Shown piece by piece: positions 17,605 through 25,252 of a DNA stretch of 64,000 nucleotides. How positions within the stretch are numbered: the stretch's first letter is position 1; the number at the start of each line of letters is the position of its first letter. The notes under the pieces were generated by a model. It saw nothing but the letters and a program-made list of their open reading frames with translations, ran no database searches and had not been told where the DNA came from. The stretch lies in contig CALUMZ010000003.1 in NCBI GenBank assembly GCA_944321865.1, forward strand, positions 1 to 64,000. Direction: 5' to 3'. This stretch comes from an uncultured Muribaculaceae bacterium (GTDB taxonomy: Bacteria; Bacteroidota; Bacteroidia; Bacteroidales; Muribaculaceae). A program made the translations under genes and the position numbers.

Positions 17605-17914
17605 AATATTCCTCCTTTAACTTTATTGCTTTCTTAATTTCATTGTCAGGCGTTTTCTGTGTTTTCTTCTTAAAAGCATTAAAGAGAACAACGACAATAT
17701 CGCCATCATATATGAAAAAGATACGAAATTCATTATTTCCATAGTTCACACGAAATTCATAAACGCCATCGCGTATGAACTTTATGAAATGCCTTGGCAT
17801 TTTATCTTCCACTTTGAACAAGTCCAATGCGCGACGAATCTTGTTTATTTCGTCTGTTGACAATTTCTTTATGAAGTCGCTGAAATAATTCTTGTACGCG
17901 ATTATCCTTCTCAT
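17582..17914 (-). CDS. RelE/HigB-type toxin (Gp49-like)
   Basis: 110 residues, basic. The core block GVYEFRVNYGNNEFRIFFIYDGDIVVVLFNAFKKKTQKTP is typical of the Gp49/HigB branch of RelE-fold mRNA interferases, which cut mRNA on the ribosome. The antitoxin gene follows with overlap. A promoter box ends only 5 bases before the ATG, so the mRNA may be leaderless or nearly so. Confidence 0.9.
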   Translation of the reverse strand: MRRIIAYKNYFSDFIKKLSTDEINKIRRALDLFKVEDKMPRHFIKFIRDGVYEFRVNYGNNEFRIFFIYDGDIVVVLFNAFKKKTQKTPDNEIKKAIKLKEEYYASKRNR

Positions 17915-17919
17915 GGTGC

Positions 17920-17950
17920 AAAGATAAGAAAAGTTATATAATAATACAAC
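17920..17950 (-). promoter_or_regulatory. Promoter of the HigBA-like operon
   Basis: Minus-strand TTG at -33, a spacer of about 19 bases, and TATCTTTG (forward 17920-17927). The toxin ATG is at 17914, putting the expected start site at or next to the start codon. This would also be the natural operator for the antitoxin. Confidence 0.65.
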
Positions 17951-18003
17951 TTTTTCTTTGTGGATGCAAACAGCCCCGAACCGTAATGAACGTGGCTGGA
18001 ACT

Positions 18004-18342
18004 TTACATTAACATCGCAATCTGTTTTTCGACTGCGGATTTGATAAAGGCATTTATGGATATGCCGGCTTGTTTCGCAAGGACAGCTATGCGGCTATGC
18101 GTTTCGGGAGATATGCGGATATTCAACGAGCCGGAATAACTTTTGTGTGGTTCCATGCCTGCCTCCTTGCAATATTCCAAATAATCATCCACCGCTTCGT
18201 GGAAAGCGTCGGTTAGCTCTTTCACGCTTTCGCCCTCGAAATTCACCAACCCGTTGATGCCTTCTATTTTCCCGAAGAAAACATTGTCTTTCTCACTAAA
18301 GGCTACCGAACCTATGTATCCTTTGTAATTCAAAGTATTCAT
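18004..18342 (-). CDS. hicB: HicB-family antitoxin
   Basis: 112 residues: an N-terminal degraded RNase-H-like HicB domain (YKGYIGSVAFSEKDNVFFGKIEGINGLVNFEGESV) and a C-terminal ribbon-helix-helix segment (SLNIRISPETHSRIAVLAKQAGISINAFIKSAVEKQ) for DNA binding. It neutralises HicA and represses the operon. It starts 11 bases after the original hicA stop. It appears intact although hicA is frameshifted. Confidence 0.92.
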   Translation of the reverse strand: MNTLNYKGYIGSVAFSEKDNVFFGKIEGINGLVNFEGESVKELTDAFHEAVDDYLEYCKEAGMEPHKSYSGSLNIRISPETHSRIAVLAKQAGISINAFIKSAVEKQIAMLM

Positions 18343-18353
18343 GTTGACCTCCT

Positions 18354-18612
18354 TTATTTAATGAACCCGGCCTCAGTCAAATCGTCCAGAACTTGTTTCA
18401 AGGCATACCCCTTTACGATGTTCCCGGAAGTGTGGCTTGTGCAGCATTATCGGGCGGTTGTCGCTATTTCGGTAGATAATCCTTGACCCGGAAGTTTTCC
18501 CCTTGTTTGATTTTTTATACCCGAATATGGATAACAACCTTTCCATTTCATCAAACGTAAAATCATTGGGCTGCCTCTTGAACCGTTCTATCAATTTTTC
18601 TTTCGTGCCCAT
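18354..18612 (-). pseudogene. hicA: hicA toxin with a +1 frameshift near its 3' end
   Basis: HicA is a small double-stranded-RNA-binding-fold mRNA interferase. From the ATG at 18612 the frame reads MGTKEKLIERFKRQP and runs through SGSRIIYRN to MLHKPH, then leaves the family pattern and stops at about 18373. Removing one T in the TT of CACACTTCCGGG (near 18432) restores SGNIVKGYALKQVLDD and the usual end TEAGFIK, with a TAA at 18354-18356, 11 bases before hicB. The frameshifted product still keeps the start of the domain and the catalytic His. It is either a disabled toxin or a sequencing error. An R1 end lies 19 bases upstream of its ATG. Confidence 0.85.
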
Positions 18613-18630
18613 GCCGAATGCTTTTTGCAA

Positions 18631-19068
18631 GAGGCTGTATCAAAATTATCATTCCAATGTGGCAGTAGGAGGTGTATCAAAATGCGATTTTGCCATGAGT
18701 AGAGACGTGGCGTGCCGCGTCTCGATGTTCGCAACAATATATAAAACACTCAATATCAACAGTTTATTCAACCAGATTGTAGAGACGCAAAATTTTGCGT
18801 CTCTACTGCCACATTGAAATGATAATTTTGATACACCCTCTACAACCGGGTTTGATAAATTATTGATATTTAATGTCTTATATGTTGTCACTCCCGTAGA
18901 GACGTGGCGCGCCGCGTCTCTACAACATCAATGTCGGAATTTTGATACACCCTCTACAACCGGGTTGACAAACTATTTGATATTAAGCATCTTATGAATC
19001 ATTAATGTTATCGAGACGCAGCGCGCCACGTCTCTACACCTGAAAAAATCGCATTTTGATACACCCTC
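18631..19068. repeat. Nested R1 array
   Basis: Three R1 derivatives. An outer + copy begins at 18631 (AGGCTGTATCAAAATTATC) and runs to GGCAGTAG at 18668. In place of its hairpin 1 lies a complete R1 in the opposite orientation (18669-18840, with hairpin 1 at 18779-18806). The outer copy resumes at TACAACCGGG and ends at 18954 with ACACCCTC. A third, right-hand R1 remnant follows (18955-19068) without its left part. Hairpin 2 of the outer copy reads GTAGAGACG-TGGCGCGCCG-CGTCTCTAC. It fills the gap between hicA and the tRNA-Arg terminator. Confidence 0.88.
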
Positions 19069-19098
19069 TGCAATTTTTGACCGAAAAAAATTGCTAAC

Positions 19099-19137
19099 TT
19101 TTTAACCCAAATCCTAATGACCGATTTGGGTTAAAAA
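19099..19137. repeat. Short hairpin motif S
   Basis: TTTTTAACCCAAATC pairs with GATTTGGGTTAAAAA over a 9-base loop (CTAATGACC). On the minus strand it contains AAATCGGTCATTAG, shared with copies at 13619, 45296 and 54403. Confidence 0.6.
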
Positions 19138-19177
19138 AGCACCGAATTTCGCCAAGGGACTGAAATTCGGTGCTTTT
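19135..19177 (-). terminator. Terminator of tRNA-Arg
   Basis: A 16-bp perfect stem (AAAAGCACCGAATTTC and complement) with an 11-base loop, 35 bases after the 3' end of the tRNA. On the minus strand it ends in a run of T. It can also act in the + direction. Confidence 0.85.
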
Positions 19178-19211
19178 ACGTTTCTTTAAGGTCGCTACGA
19201 TGCGCGCTTTG

Positions 19212-19283
19212 TACACCCATAGGGAGTCGAACCCTAATCGAAGGAACCGGAATCCTTTATTCTATCCATTGAACTATGGGTGC
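19212..19283 (-). tRNA. tRNA-Arg (anticodon CCG)
   Basis: Minus-strand cloverleaf: acceptor GCACCCA/TGGGTGT, anticodon stem AAGGA/TCCTT with loop TTCCGGT (anticodon CCG), and T arm TAGGG/CCCTA with TTCGACT. CCA is not encoded. A terminator follows at 19135-19177. No integrase or duplicated tRNA end is visible nearby. Confidence 0.95.
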
Positions 19284-19318
19284 AGATCCGATAAAAAACA
19301 TCTATTTAACGTTTTCGG

Positions 19319-19350
19319 TTGGCAAAAGTAATAATATATTTGTAGCTTTG
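19319..19350 (+). promoter_or_regulatory. Promoter of ung
   Basis: TTGG (19319-19322), a 20-base spacer and TAGCTTTG (19343-19350), about 31 bases before the ung ATG. Confidence 0.7.
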
Positions 19351-19381
19351 CAAGTATCAAAGCTAATTATCCGAAAGTTTT

Positions 19382-20044
19382 ATGAATGTCAAAATAGAAG
19401 AAAGTTGGCGAAACGAGCTTGCCGATGAGTGGGAAAAACCTTATTTCAAGCAGCTTGTCAATTTTGTCAAAGACGAATACAGCCACTACCAAATATTCCC
19501 GCCGGGACGTGAAATTTTTGCCGCATTCGATGCCACGCCATTCGACCGCGTGAAGGTGGTGATATTGGGGCAAGACCCATATCACGACCTCGGACAGGCC
19601 AACGGGTTATGCTTTTCTGTTCGCGACGGCATACCGTTTCCTCCATCATTAGTGAATATTTTCAAGGAAATACACGATGACTTAGGCAAGCCAATGCCCA
19701 CAAGCGGCGACCTCACCCGATGGGCACGGCAAGGCGTCCTATTGCTTAATTCCACGCTGACAGTGCGAGCCCACTGCGCAGGCTCACATCAGAATCGTGG
19801 TTGGGAAGAATTTACAAACGAGGTCATATTGCACCTTGCACAACACCGTGAGCACTTGGTTTTCATCTTGTGGGGAGCATACGCAATTAAAAAGGGCGCA
19901 TTCATCGACCGCACCCGGCACCTCGTGCTTACATCTCCGCACCCGTCTCCCCTGTCGGCTCATCGCGGTTTCTTTGGCAATAAACATTTCTCAAAGACCA
20001 ACGAATATCTCATTGCCCACGGCAATGAGCCCATCGACTGGTAA
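19382..20044 (+). CDS. ung: Uracil-DNA glycosylase
   Basis: 220 residues, the normal family-1 size. It removes uracil from DNA as the first step of base excision repair. It has the water-activating motif GQDPYHD (Asp65) and the C-terminal minor-groove loop HPSPLSAHRGFFG with the catalytic His. The T9SS plug gene starts 26 bases after its stop, so ung may head the following operon. Confidence 0.98.
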   Translation: MNVKIEESWRNELADEWEKPYFKQLVNFVKDEYSHYQIFPPGREIFAAFDATPFDRVKVVILGQDPYHDLGQANGLCFSVRDGIPFPPSLVNIFKEIHDDLGKPMPTSGDLTRWARQGVLLLNSTLTVRAHCAGSHQNRGWEEFTNEVILHLAQHREHLVFILWGAYAIKKGAFIDRTRHLVLTSPHPSPLSAHRGFFGNKHFSKTNEYLIAHGNEPIDW

Positions 20045-20070
20045 AAAGCCCCACTCCAAGACAACAAATT

Positions 20071-21342
20071 ATGAAAACCCTTGTAACATCAACCCTGTTT
20101 TTCATAATCGCAGCTTGCACGGCAGTAACGGCAGCACAGACAATCGACACTCACACTCGGATATTCGACAGTAATTTCAAGTCTTTGCAAGTGAAATTGT
20201 CGGGAAACGATTATTTCCCACCTGTATTGATGATGAATAGCGACAATGTCATTGAAGTGCGCTTCGACGAACTCAGCCCCGAACTGTCATACCTGCGATA
20301 TAGCGTCATTCACTGCAATGCCAATTGGCAACCTTCTTCACTTGTAGACACCGAATATCTTGACGGCTTCAATTATGCCAACATTGAAGACTATGAATAT
20401 TCAAGTGGCACTTTCACGCATTTTGTCCATTATAAATTCTCATTGCCGAACGACCAAATATCATTCACCAAATCGGGCAACTATTTGGTTCAAGTGTATC
20501 GGGAAGATAATCCCGACATAATATTGTTGCAAGCACGTTTCTCGGTATGCGAGAACGTCGTTTCGGTATACCCGACGGTGACATCACGCACCGACATTGA
20601 CTATAACGACAGCCACCAACAAGTGTCAGTGACAGTCGACACGCGCGACTACCGTGTGAGAGACATGTACAAAGACTTAATGGTTTTTGTAAGCCAAAAT
20701 TCCCGCATCGACAACACGGCATTTGTCAATACGCCACTGCGTGTTATGGGGACAAAGGCTATATTCGAGCATGACAAGAAGCTGATATTCCCCGCAGGCA
20801 ATGAATACCGACGCATGGAAATTGTCGCCATCAATTACCCCACCATGCGAGTAGCCCGTGTGGAATATTTTGAACCATTCTATCATGCCACCCTGTACAC
20901 CGATGAACCGAGAAAGGATGAAATGTACCTATACGACAAAACTCAAAACGGGCGTTTTACGATACGCAATGCCGAAACAGACGATTCCGACGGACGCGCC
21001 GATTACATAGTCACACATTTCTCTCTCGCAACCGGAGAACAACTCACCGGAGGCAAAATATATATCGATGGGGAATTTACTAACCACCTGTTTACGCCTG
21101 CTTCGCTAATGAATTATGATGCGTCTACAGGATGCTACATTGCCGACATCCTGCTGAAACAAGGAGCATATAACTATCAATACCTGTTTGTTCCCGATGG
21201 GACAAACGTTGGACTGACCGCACCATTGGATGGAGATAAATATCAAACAGTCAACGAATATTCGGTAAGCGTGTACAACCGCAAACAGGGAGAGCGATAC
21301 GACCGCATGATAGGATTTGGAATGGTATTTTCCGGTAGATGA
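20071..21342 (+). CDS. Type IX secretion plug-domain protein (DUF5103)
   Basis: 423 residues with a signal peptide (cleavage near TAAQ, about 20-25) and an all-beta body. The sequence fits the DUF5103 family, now described as a T9SS plug domain that closes the SprA-type translocon in the outer membrane. Family signs are the opening [24 protein letters not shown] and the [36 protein letters not shown] segment. It agrees with the T9SS-like tail of the endonuclease at 28503. It is the first of five closely spaced co-oriented genes. Confidence 0.85.
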   Translation: MKTLVTSTLFFIIAACTAVTAAQTIDTHTRIFDSNFKSLQVKLSGNDYFPPVLMMNSDNVIEVRFDELSPELSYLRYSVIHCNANWQPSSLVDTEYLDGFNYANIEDYEYSSGTFTHFVHYKFSLPNDQISFTKSGNYLVQVYREDNPDIILLQARFSVCENVVSVYPTVTSRTDIDYNDSHQQVSVTVDTRDYRVRDMYKDLMVFVSQNSRIDNTAFVNTPLRVMGTKAIFEHDKKLIFPAGNEYRRMEIVAINYPTMRVARVEYFEPFYHATLYTDEPRKDEMYLYDKTQNGRFTIRNAETDDSDGRADYIVTHFSLATGEQLTGGKIYIDGEFTNHLFTPASLMNYDASTGCYIADILLKQGAYNYQYLFVPDGTNVGLTAPLDGDKYQTVNEYSVSVYNRKQGERYDRMIGFGMVFSGR

Positions 21343-21443
21343 GACATGCGATGAGCCACCTGCCCGTTTGCACCGTTAATGGAACAAAAGGCACAATTTA
21401 TTTACCAAGAGAAATAACGAGCATTATTCACAATTATACCACA

Positions 21444-22916
21444 ATGGAACAACCTATCATAAACTGCTTTTTGCCATATCAAAATGCACAACAGGTTGCC
21501 GATACTGTTAAAAACCTAAGGAACGACGGGTGCGTATCAAAAATATACCTTCTGTGCAGTAACAACAATATAGAAAAAACGTACCCCGAAGGATGCGAGT
21601 TGCTACATATCTCATCGCTTGAATCCACTTCGACTATAAAAGCCATAGCCTCACACGCCGATTGTGATTACATCATGCTATATAACAAGCACACCGCATT
21701 GCTGCCGGGACTCTATGCAATAGAACGCATGGCCAAGATTGCTTCTGATTGCCGGGCCGGCATGGTATATGCCGACCACTATAATGTATCGGCCGACGGG
21801 AAACGCATAATGGCACCTGTAACAGATTATCAATTTGGCAGTTTGCGCGATGATTTCGACTTCGGCTCCGTGTTGATGTTTGCAAGTGACGCATTCACGA
21901 AAGCATCGGCAATGATAAAAAATGAATATGCCTTTGCCGGTTTATACGACTTGAGGCTTAAATTATCACAATTCGCATCTATAATACACATAAACGAATA
22001 TCTTTACAGCGACATCGAACTTGACACCCGCAGCAGCGGTGAAAAATTATTCGACTATGTAGACCCACGAAACCGTAACCGGCAACTTGAAATGGAAGCA
22101 GCATGTACCGAACATCTCAAGGAAATAGGAGCCTACCTCTCCCCCAATTTCGAGCAAATCGATTTCAACCTTGGATATTTTGAATATGAAGCGTCTGTCA
22201 TAATACCCGTAAAAAATCGCATACGCACCATAAGAGATGCCATCAATTCGGCCTTGTCGCAGAAATGCGATTTTAATTTTAACGTAATAGTAATTGACAA
22301 CCATTCAACCGATGGCACTACCGAAATAATCGAAGAATTTGGCAATCCCCGGCTCATTCACATAATTCCTGAACGCTACGACTTGGGTATCGGCGGATGC
22401 TGGAATCTTGGTGTAAACCACCCTGAATGCGGAAAATTTGCCGTTCAACTCGACAGTGACGACCTGTATACCGACGAAAACACTCTGTCTAAAATAGTAA
22501 ACGCATTCTATGAGCAAAACTGTGCTATGGTAGTAGGTACATATATGCTTACCGACTTGAATAAAAACATGATAGCTCCGGGAATAATCGACCATAAGGA
22601 ATGGACACCCGAAAATGGGAGAAACAATGCTTTAAGGATAAACGGCTTCGGAGCTCCGCGGGCATTCTACACCCCTATGCTACGCAAGATAAAAATACCT
22701 AATACGAGTTACGGTGAAGACTATGCAATGGGGTTAAACTTCTCTCGTTATTACCAAATAGGACGTATTTGGGAGCCAATATATTTATGTCGCCGATGGG
22801 ACGGGAACTCCGATGCCTCTCTCGACATAAGCAAAGTAAACGCCAACAATCTTTACAAAGACCGCATTCGCACATGGGAACTACAAGCCCGCATTACCCT
22901 AAACCAACCTGCATAA
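21444..22916 (+). CDS. Tandem GT-A-type glycosyltransferase (family 2)
   Basis: 490 residues from the ATG at 21444 ([13 protein letters not shown]); an in-frame upstream ATG at 21339 would overlap the previous gene. The C-terminal half (from about 245, [23 protein letters not shown]) is a canonical GT2 domain with DNHSTDGT and the metal-binding DSDD. The N-terminal half has the same overall pattern but YNK where a metal-binding acidic motif is expected, so it looks like a second, degenerate GT domain. No membrane helices. The acceptor is unknown. Its neighbours are a sugar-nucleotide phosphorylase-like gene and wall-active genes. Confidence 0.85.
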   Translation: MEQPIINCFLPYQNAQQVADTVKNLRNDGCVSKIYLLCSNNNIEKTYPEGCELLHISSLESTSTIKAIASHADCDYIMLYNKHTALLPGLYAIERMAKIASDCRAGMVYADHYNVSADGKRIMAPVTDYQFGSLRDDFDFGSVLMFASDAFTKASAMIKNEYAFAGLYDLRLKLSQFASIIHINEYLYSDIELDTRSSGEKLFDYVDPRNRNRQLEMEAACTEHLKEIGAYLSPNFEQIDFNLGYFEYEASVIIPVKNRIRTIRDAINSALSQKCDFNFNVIVIDNHSTDGTTEIIEEFGNPRLIHIIPERYDLGIGGCWNLGVNHPECGKFAVQLDSDDLYTDENTLSKIVNAFYEQNCAMVVGTYMLTDLNKNMIAPGIIDHKEWTPENGRNNALRINGFGAPRAFYTPMLRKIKIPNTSYGEDYAMGLNFSRYYQIGRIWEPIYLCRRWDGNSDASLDISKVNANNLYKDRIRTWELQARITLNQPA

Positions 22917-22933
22917 AAAATAGCGAAACACCC

Positions 22934-23857
22934 ATGTCCGACATAAGTATATTATTTCAAAAGCAATTCCACGACTGGGAAATGCTCAACCGCAATTACG
23001 CTGCGCTTAAATCAATAAAGGTCAAAGAATTCAAAATAGATTCGGCCCGATTTAAAGTACAGTTTAATCCGGCACGCATAATATCATCGTCTGCCAAAGT
23101 GGACGAAAAATCAATCAAGGAACGTCGCTGCTTCTTGTGCAGCGAAAACAGACCTGAAGAACAGGCCGAACTCGATTGGAACAATGATTATACAATATTG
23201 ATAAATCCATACCCGATTTTTCCTCGCCACCTCACTATACCAAGCAAGCAGCATGAACCACAACGCATATCGGGCCGAATTGCCCACATGATGAATCTTG
23301 CTGCCTACCTCGACGACTTCACTATATTCTACAATGGTCCACGTTGCGGAGCATCGGCTCCCGACCATGCTCATTTTCAGGCAGGGAACAAGGGATTCTT
23401 GCCTTTTGAAAAAGACTATGCAAAGGGCAAAATGACTGAAATAAAAAGAATTCCCGGGGCAGCGATGTTCATTTTATCGGACATTGCACGCATAGCTTTT
23501 ATGATACAAGCCGACAATATCGAAGCCGGCGAAGAATTATTCAACATTCTTTACCAAGCATTACCCATGGAAGATATTGATGTAGAACCCATGCTCAACA
23601 TTTTATGCTGGAACGAAAAAGGCAAATGGATAATTGCGGTATTTCCTCGTATAAAACACCGCCCTACCTGTTATTTTGCCGATGGCAACAACAATCTGCT
23701 CATTACTCCGGCATCGGTCGACATGGGAGGCGTATTCATAACTCCGCTTGAAAAAGATTTCAACAAAGTAACAGCTTACGACATCAAAAATATACTCGAT
23801 GAAGTGTGCATATCACAAGAAACCGCTTGTCACATTATCGAACGCATAAGAAACTGA
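22934..23857 (+). CDS. DUF4922 protein, HIT/GalT-like nucleotidyltransferase
   Basis: 307 residues from the ATG at 22934, 17 bases after the glycosyltransferase stop. It contains HAHFQ (145-149) in PDHAHFQAG, the H-x-H-x-Q motif of the HIT/GalT superfamily, and a CFLC pair at 66-69. It is related to GDP-galactose-phosphorylase-like proteins, so a sugar-nucleotide phosphorolysis or nucleotidyl-transfer reaction is likely, but the substrate is not known. It is cytoplasmic and conserved beside SpoIID/LytB and MFS genes in Bacteroidales, as far as I recall. Confidence 0.82.
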   Translation: MSDISILFQKQFHDWEMLNRNYAALKSIKVKEFKIDSARFKVQFNPARIISSSAKVDEKSIKERRCFLCSENRPEEQAELDWNNDYTILINPYPIFPRHLTIPSKQHEPQRISGRIAHMMNLAAYLDDFTIFYNGPRCGASAPDHAHFQAGNKGFLPFEKDYAKGKMTEIKRIPGAAMFILSDIARIAFMIQADNIEAGEELFNILYQALPMEDIDVEPMLNILCWNEKGKWIIAVFPRIKHRPTCYFADGNNNLLITPASVDMGGVFITPLEKDFNKVTAYDIKNILDEVCISQETACHIIERIRN

Positions 23858-23929
23858 ATTCTTTATGATTTTGAGACCGGTTTTCAAGGCAATATTAAAA
23901 CGATTTCCAATATAAATTCTATTTGACAC

Positions 23930-25252
23930 ATGAATAACATTCCCAACGTAAAAGTAGGCATACTCAGCAAGTCGGCTTTGGAATTTACATTATACGGGCA
24001 ATATAAATATCTCGACACCACGCTAAAAGGCATTCATAAGGCTTGGTTCGATGCAGGGGAAATAATATTTGATGGCAAACCCTGCAAAGAGGTTTTGCTT
24101 GAACCCATCGACCCCGAAAATTGTCATTTCGGGCTCAATGATGTCACAATAGGTGTCAATTTTCACTGGCAACGCACCGAAAGGCAATGCTTTAAAGGTT
24201 CATTAATGTTATTATGCGAAAACAGTGCCATTACGGCTATCAATATCATCAATATCGAAGAATATCTGCTCAGCGTAATATCTTCGGAAATGAGTGCGAC
24301 TTCATCGCTCGAATTTCTCAAAGCTCATGCCGTTATTTCTCGCAGCTGGTTGGTGGCACAAATCAAGAAAAAGGCAAATATTGCCATAAAACACGATGAA
24401 ACCGTGGCAAATTCCGATGAAGAACTAATAAAATGGTATGACCGCGAGGACCATAAGAATTTTGACGTTTGTGCCGACGACCATTGCCAACGTTATCAGG
24501 GAATCAACCGCGAAAGCACCGATGCAGTGCGGCAAGCCATTGATGCCACTCGGGGAGAAGTCCTTATGTACGATGGAGAATTATGTGATACACGATTTTC
24601 AAAATGTTGCGGCGGTGTATATGAACTATTCGAGAATTGCTGGGAGCCGGTACATCACGATTATCTCGAAGCACGACGCGACGGCGTCGATGAAAACAAT
24701 TTCCCCGACTTAACCAAAGAAGAAAATGCTGCCCACTGGATAATGTCTTATCCTAAAGCATACTGCAACACTAACGACAAGAATATATTAACGCAAGTTC
24801 TCAATAACTACGACCAAGAAACAAGCGATTTTTACCGCTGGAAAATAGAATACACCCAAGAGCAAATATCACAACTCATAAAAGAACGCTCGGGAATTGA
24901 TTTTGGCCAAATAATAGACTTGCAACCCATTGCCCGTGGTACTTCGGGACGGCTATACAAAATGAAAATTGTGGGGAGCAAACGCTCGCTTATCATTGGA
25001 AAAGAGCTTGAAATACGCCGCACTTTATCAAAATCACACCTGTACAGTTCGGCATTCATTGTTGAACGGCACAACATCTCCGACAATGGTATTCCGCAAA
25101 AATTCGTATTGCGTGGGGCCGGTTGGGGGCATGGTGTCGGATTATGCCAAATAGGAGCTGCCGTAATGGGAGAAAAAGGATACAGCTACCGCCAAATACT
25201 GTTCCACTATTTCAAGAATGCCACAATAACAAAACTTTATGACCGATTATGA
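23930..25252 (+). CDS. SpoIID/LytB-domain protein
   Basis: 440 residues. The SpoIID signs are the catalytic-Glu segment VISSEMSATSSLEFLKAHAVISRSW and the C-terminal GAGWGHGVGLCQIGAAVMG. SpoIID is a lytic transglycosylase acting on denuded glycan strands. An insertion (about 145-260) includes a CCGG-containing segment (FSKCCGGVYELF). There is no convincing signal peptide, which is odd for a wall enzyme and suggests either non-classical export or a cytoplasmic role on imported muropeptides. Its stop overlaps the MFS start (ATGA). Confidence 0.88.
   Translation: MNNIPNVKVGILSKSALEFTLYGQYKYLDTTLKGIHKAWFDAGEIIFDGKPCKEVLLEPIDPENCHFGLNDVTIGVNFHWQRTERQCFKGSLMLLCENSAITAINIINIEEYLLSVISSEMSATSSLEFLKAHAVISRSWLVAQIKKKANIAIKHDETVANSDEELIKWYDREDHKNFDVCADDHCQRYQGINRESTDAVRQAIDATRGEVLMYDGELCDTRFSKCCGGVYELFENCWEPVHHDYLEARRDGVDENNFPDLTKEENAAHWIMSYPKAYCNTNDKNILTQVLNNYDQETSDFYRWKIEYTQEQISQLIKERSGIDFGQIIDLQPIARGTSGRLYKMKIVGSKRSLIIGKELEIRRTLSKSHLYSSAFIVERHNISDNGIPQKFVLRGAGWGHGVGLCQIGAAVMGEKGYSYRQILFHYFKNATITKLYDRL

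Noticed and set aside
18631..19068. CRISPR-like array
   Set aside because: The spaced repeats are inverted-end elements of unequal units (about 114-172 bp) with similar interiors. There are no short direct repeats with unique spacers and no cas genes.
19212..19283. Integration site at tRNA-Arg
   Set aside because: No duplicate of the tRNA 3' end was found in the island at 16.9-19.2 kb and there is no integrase gene.
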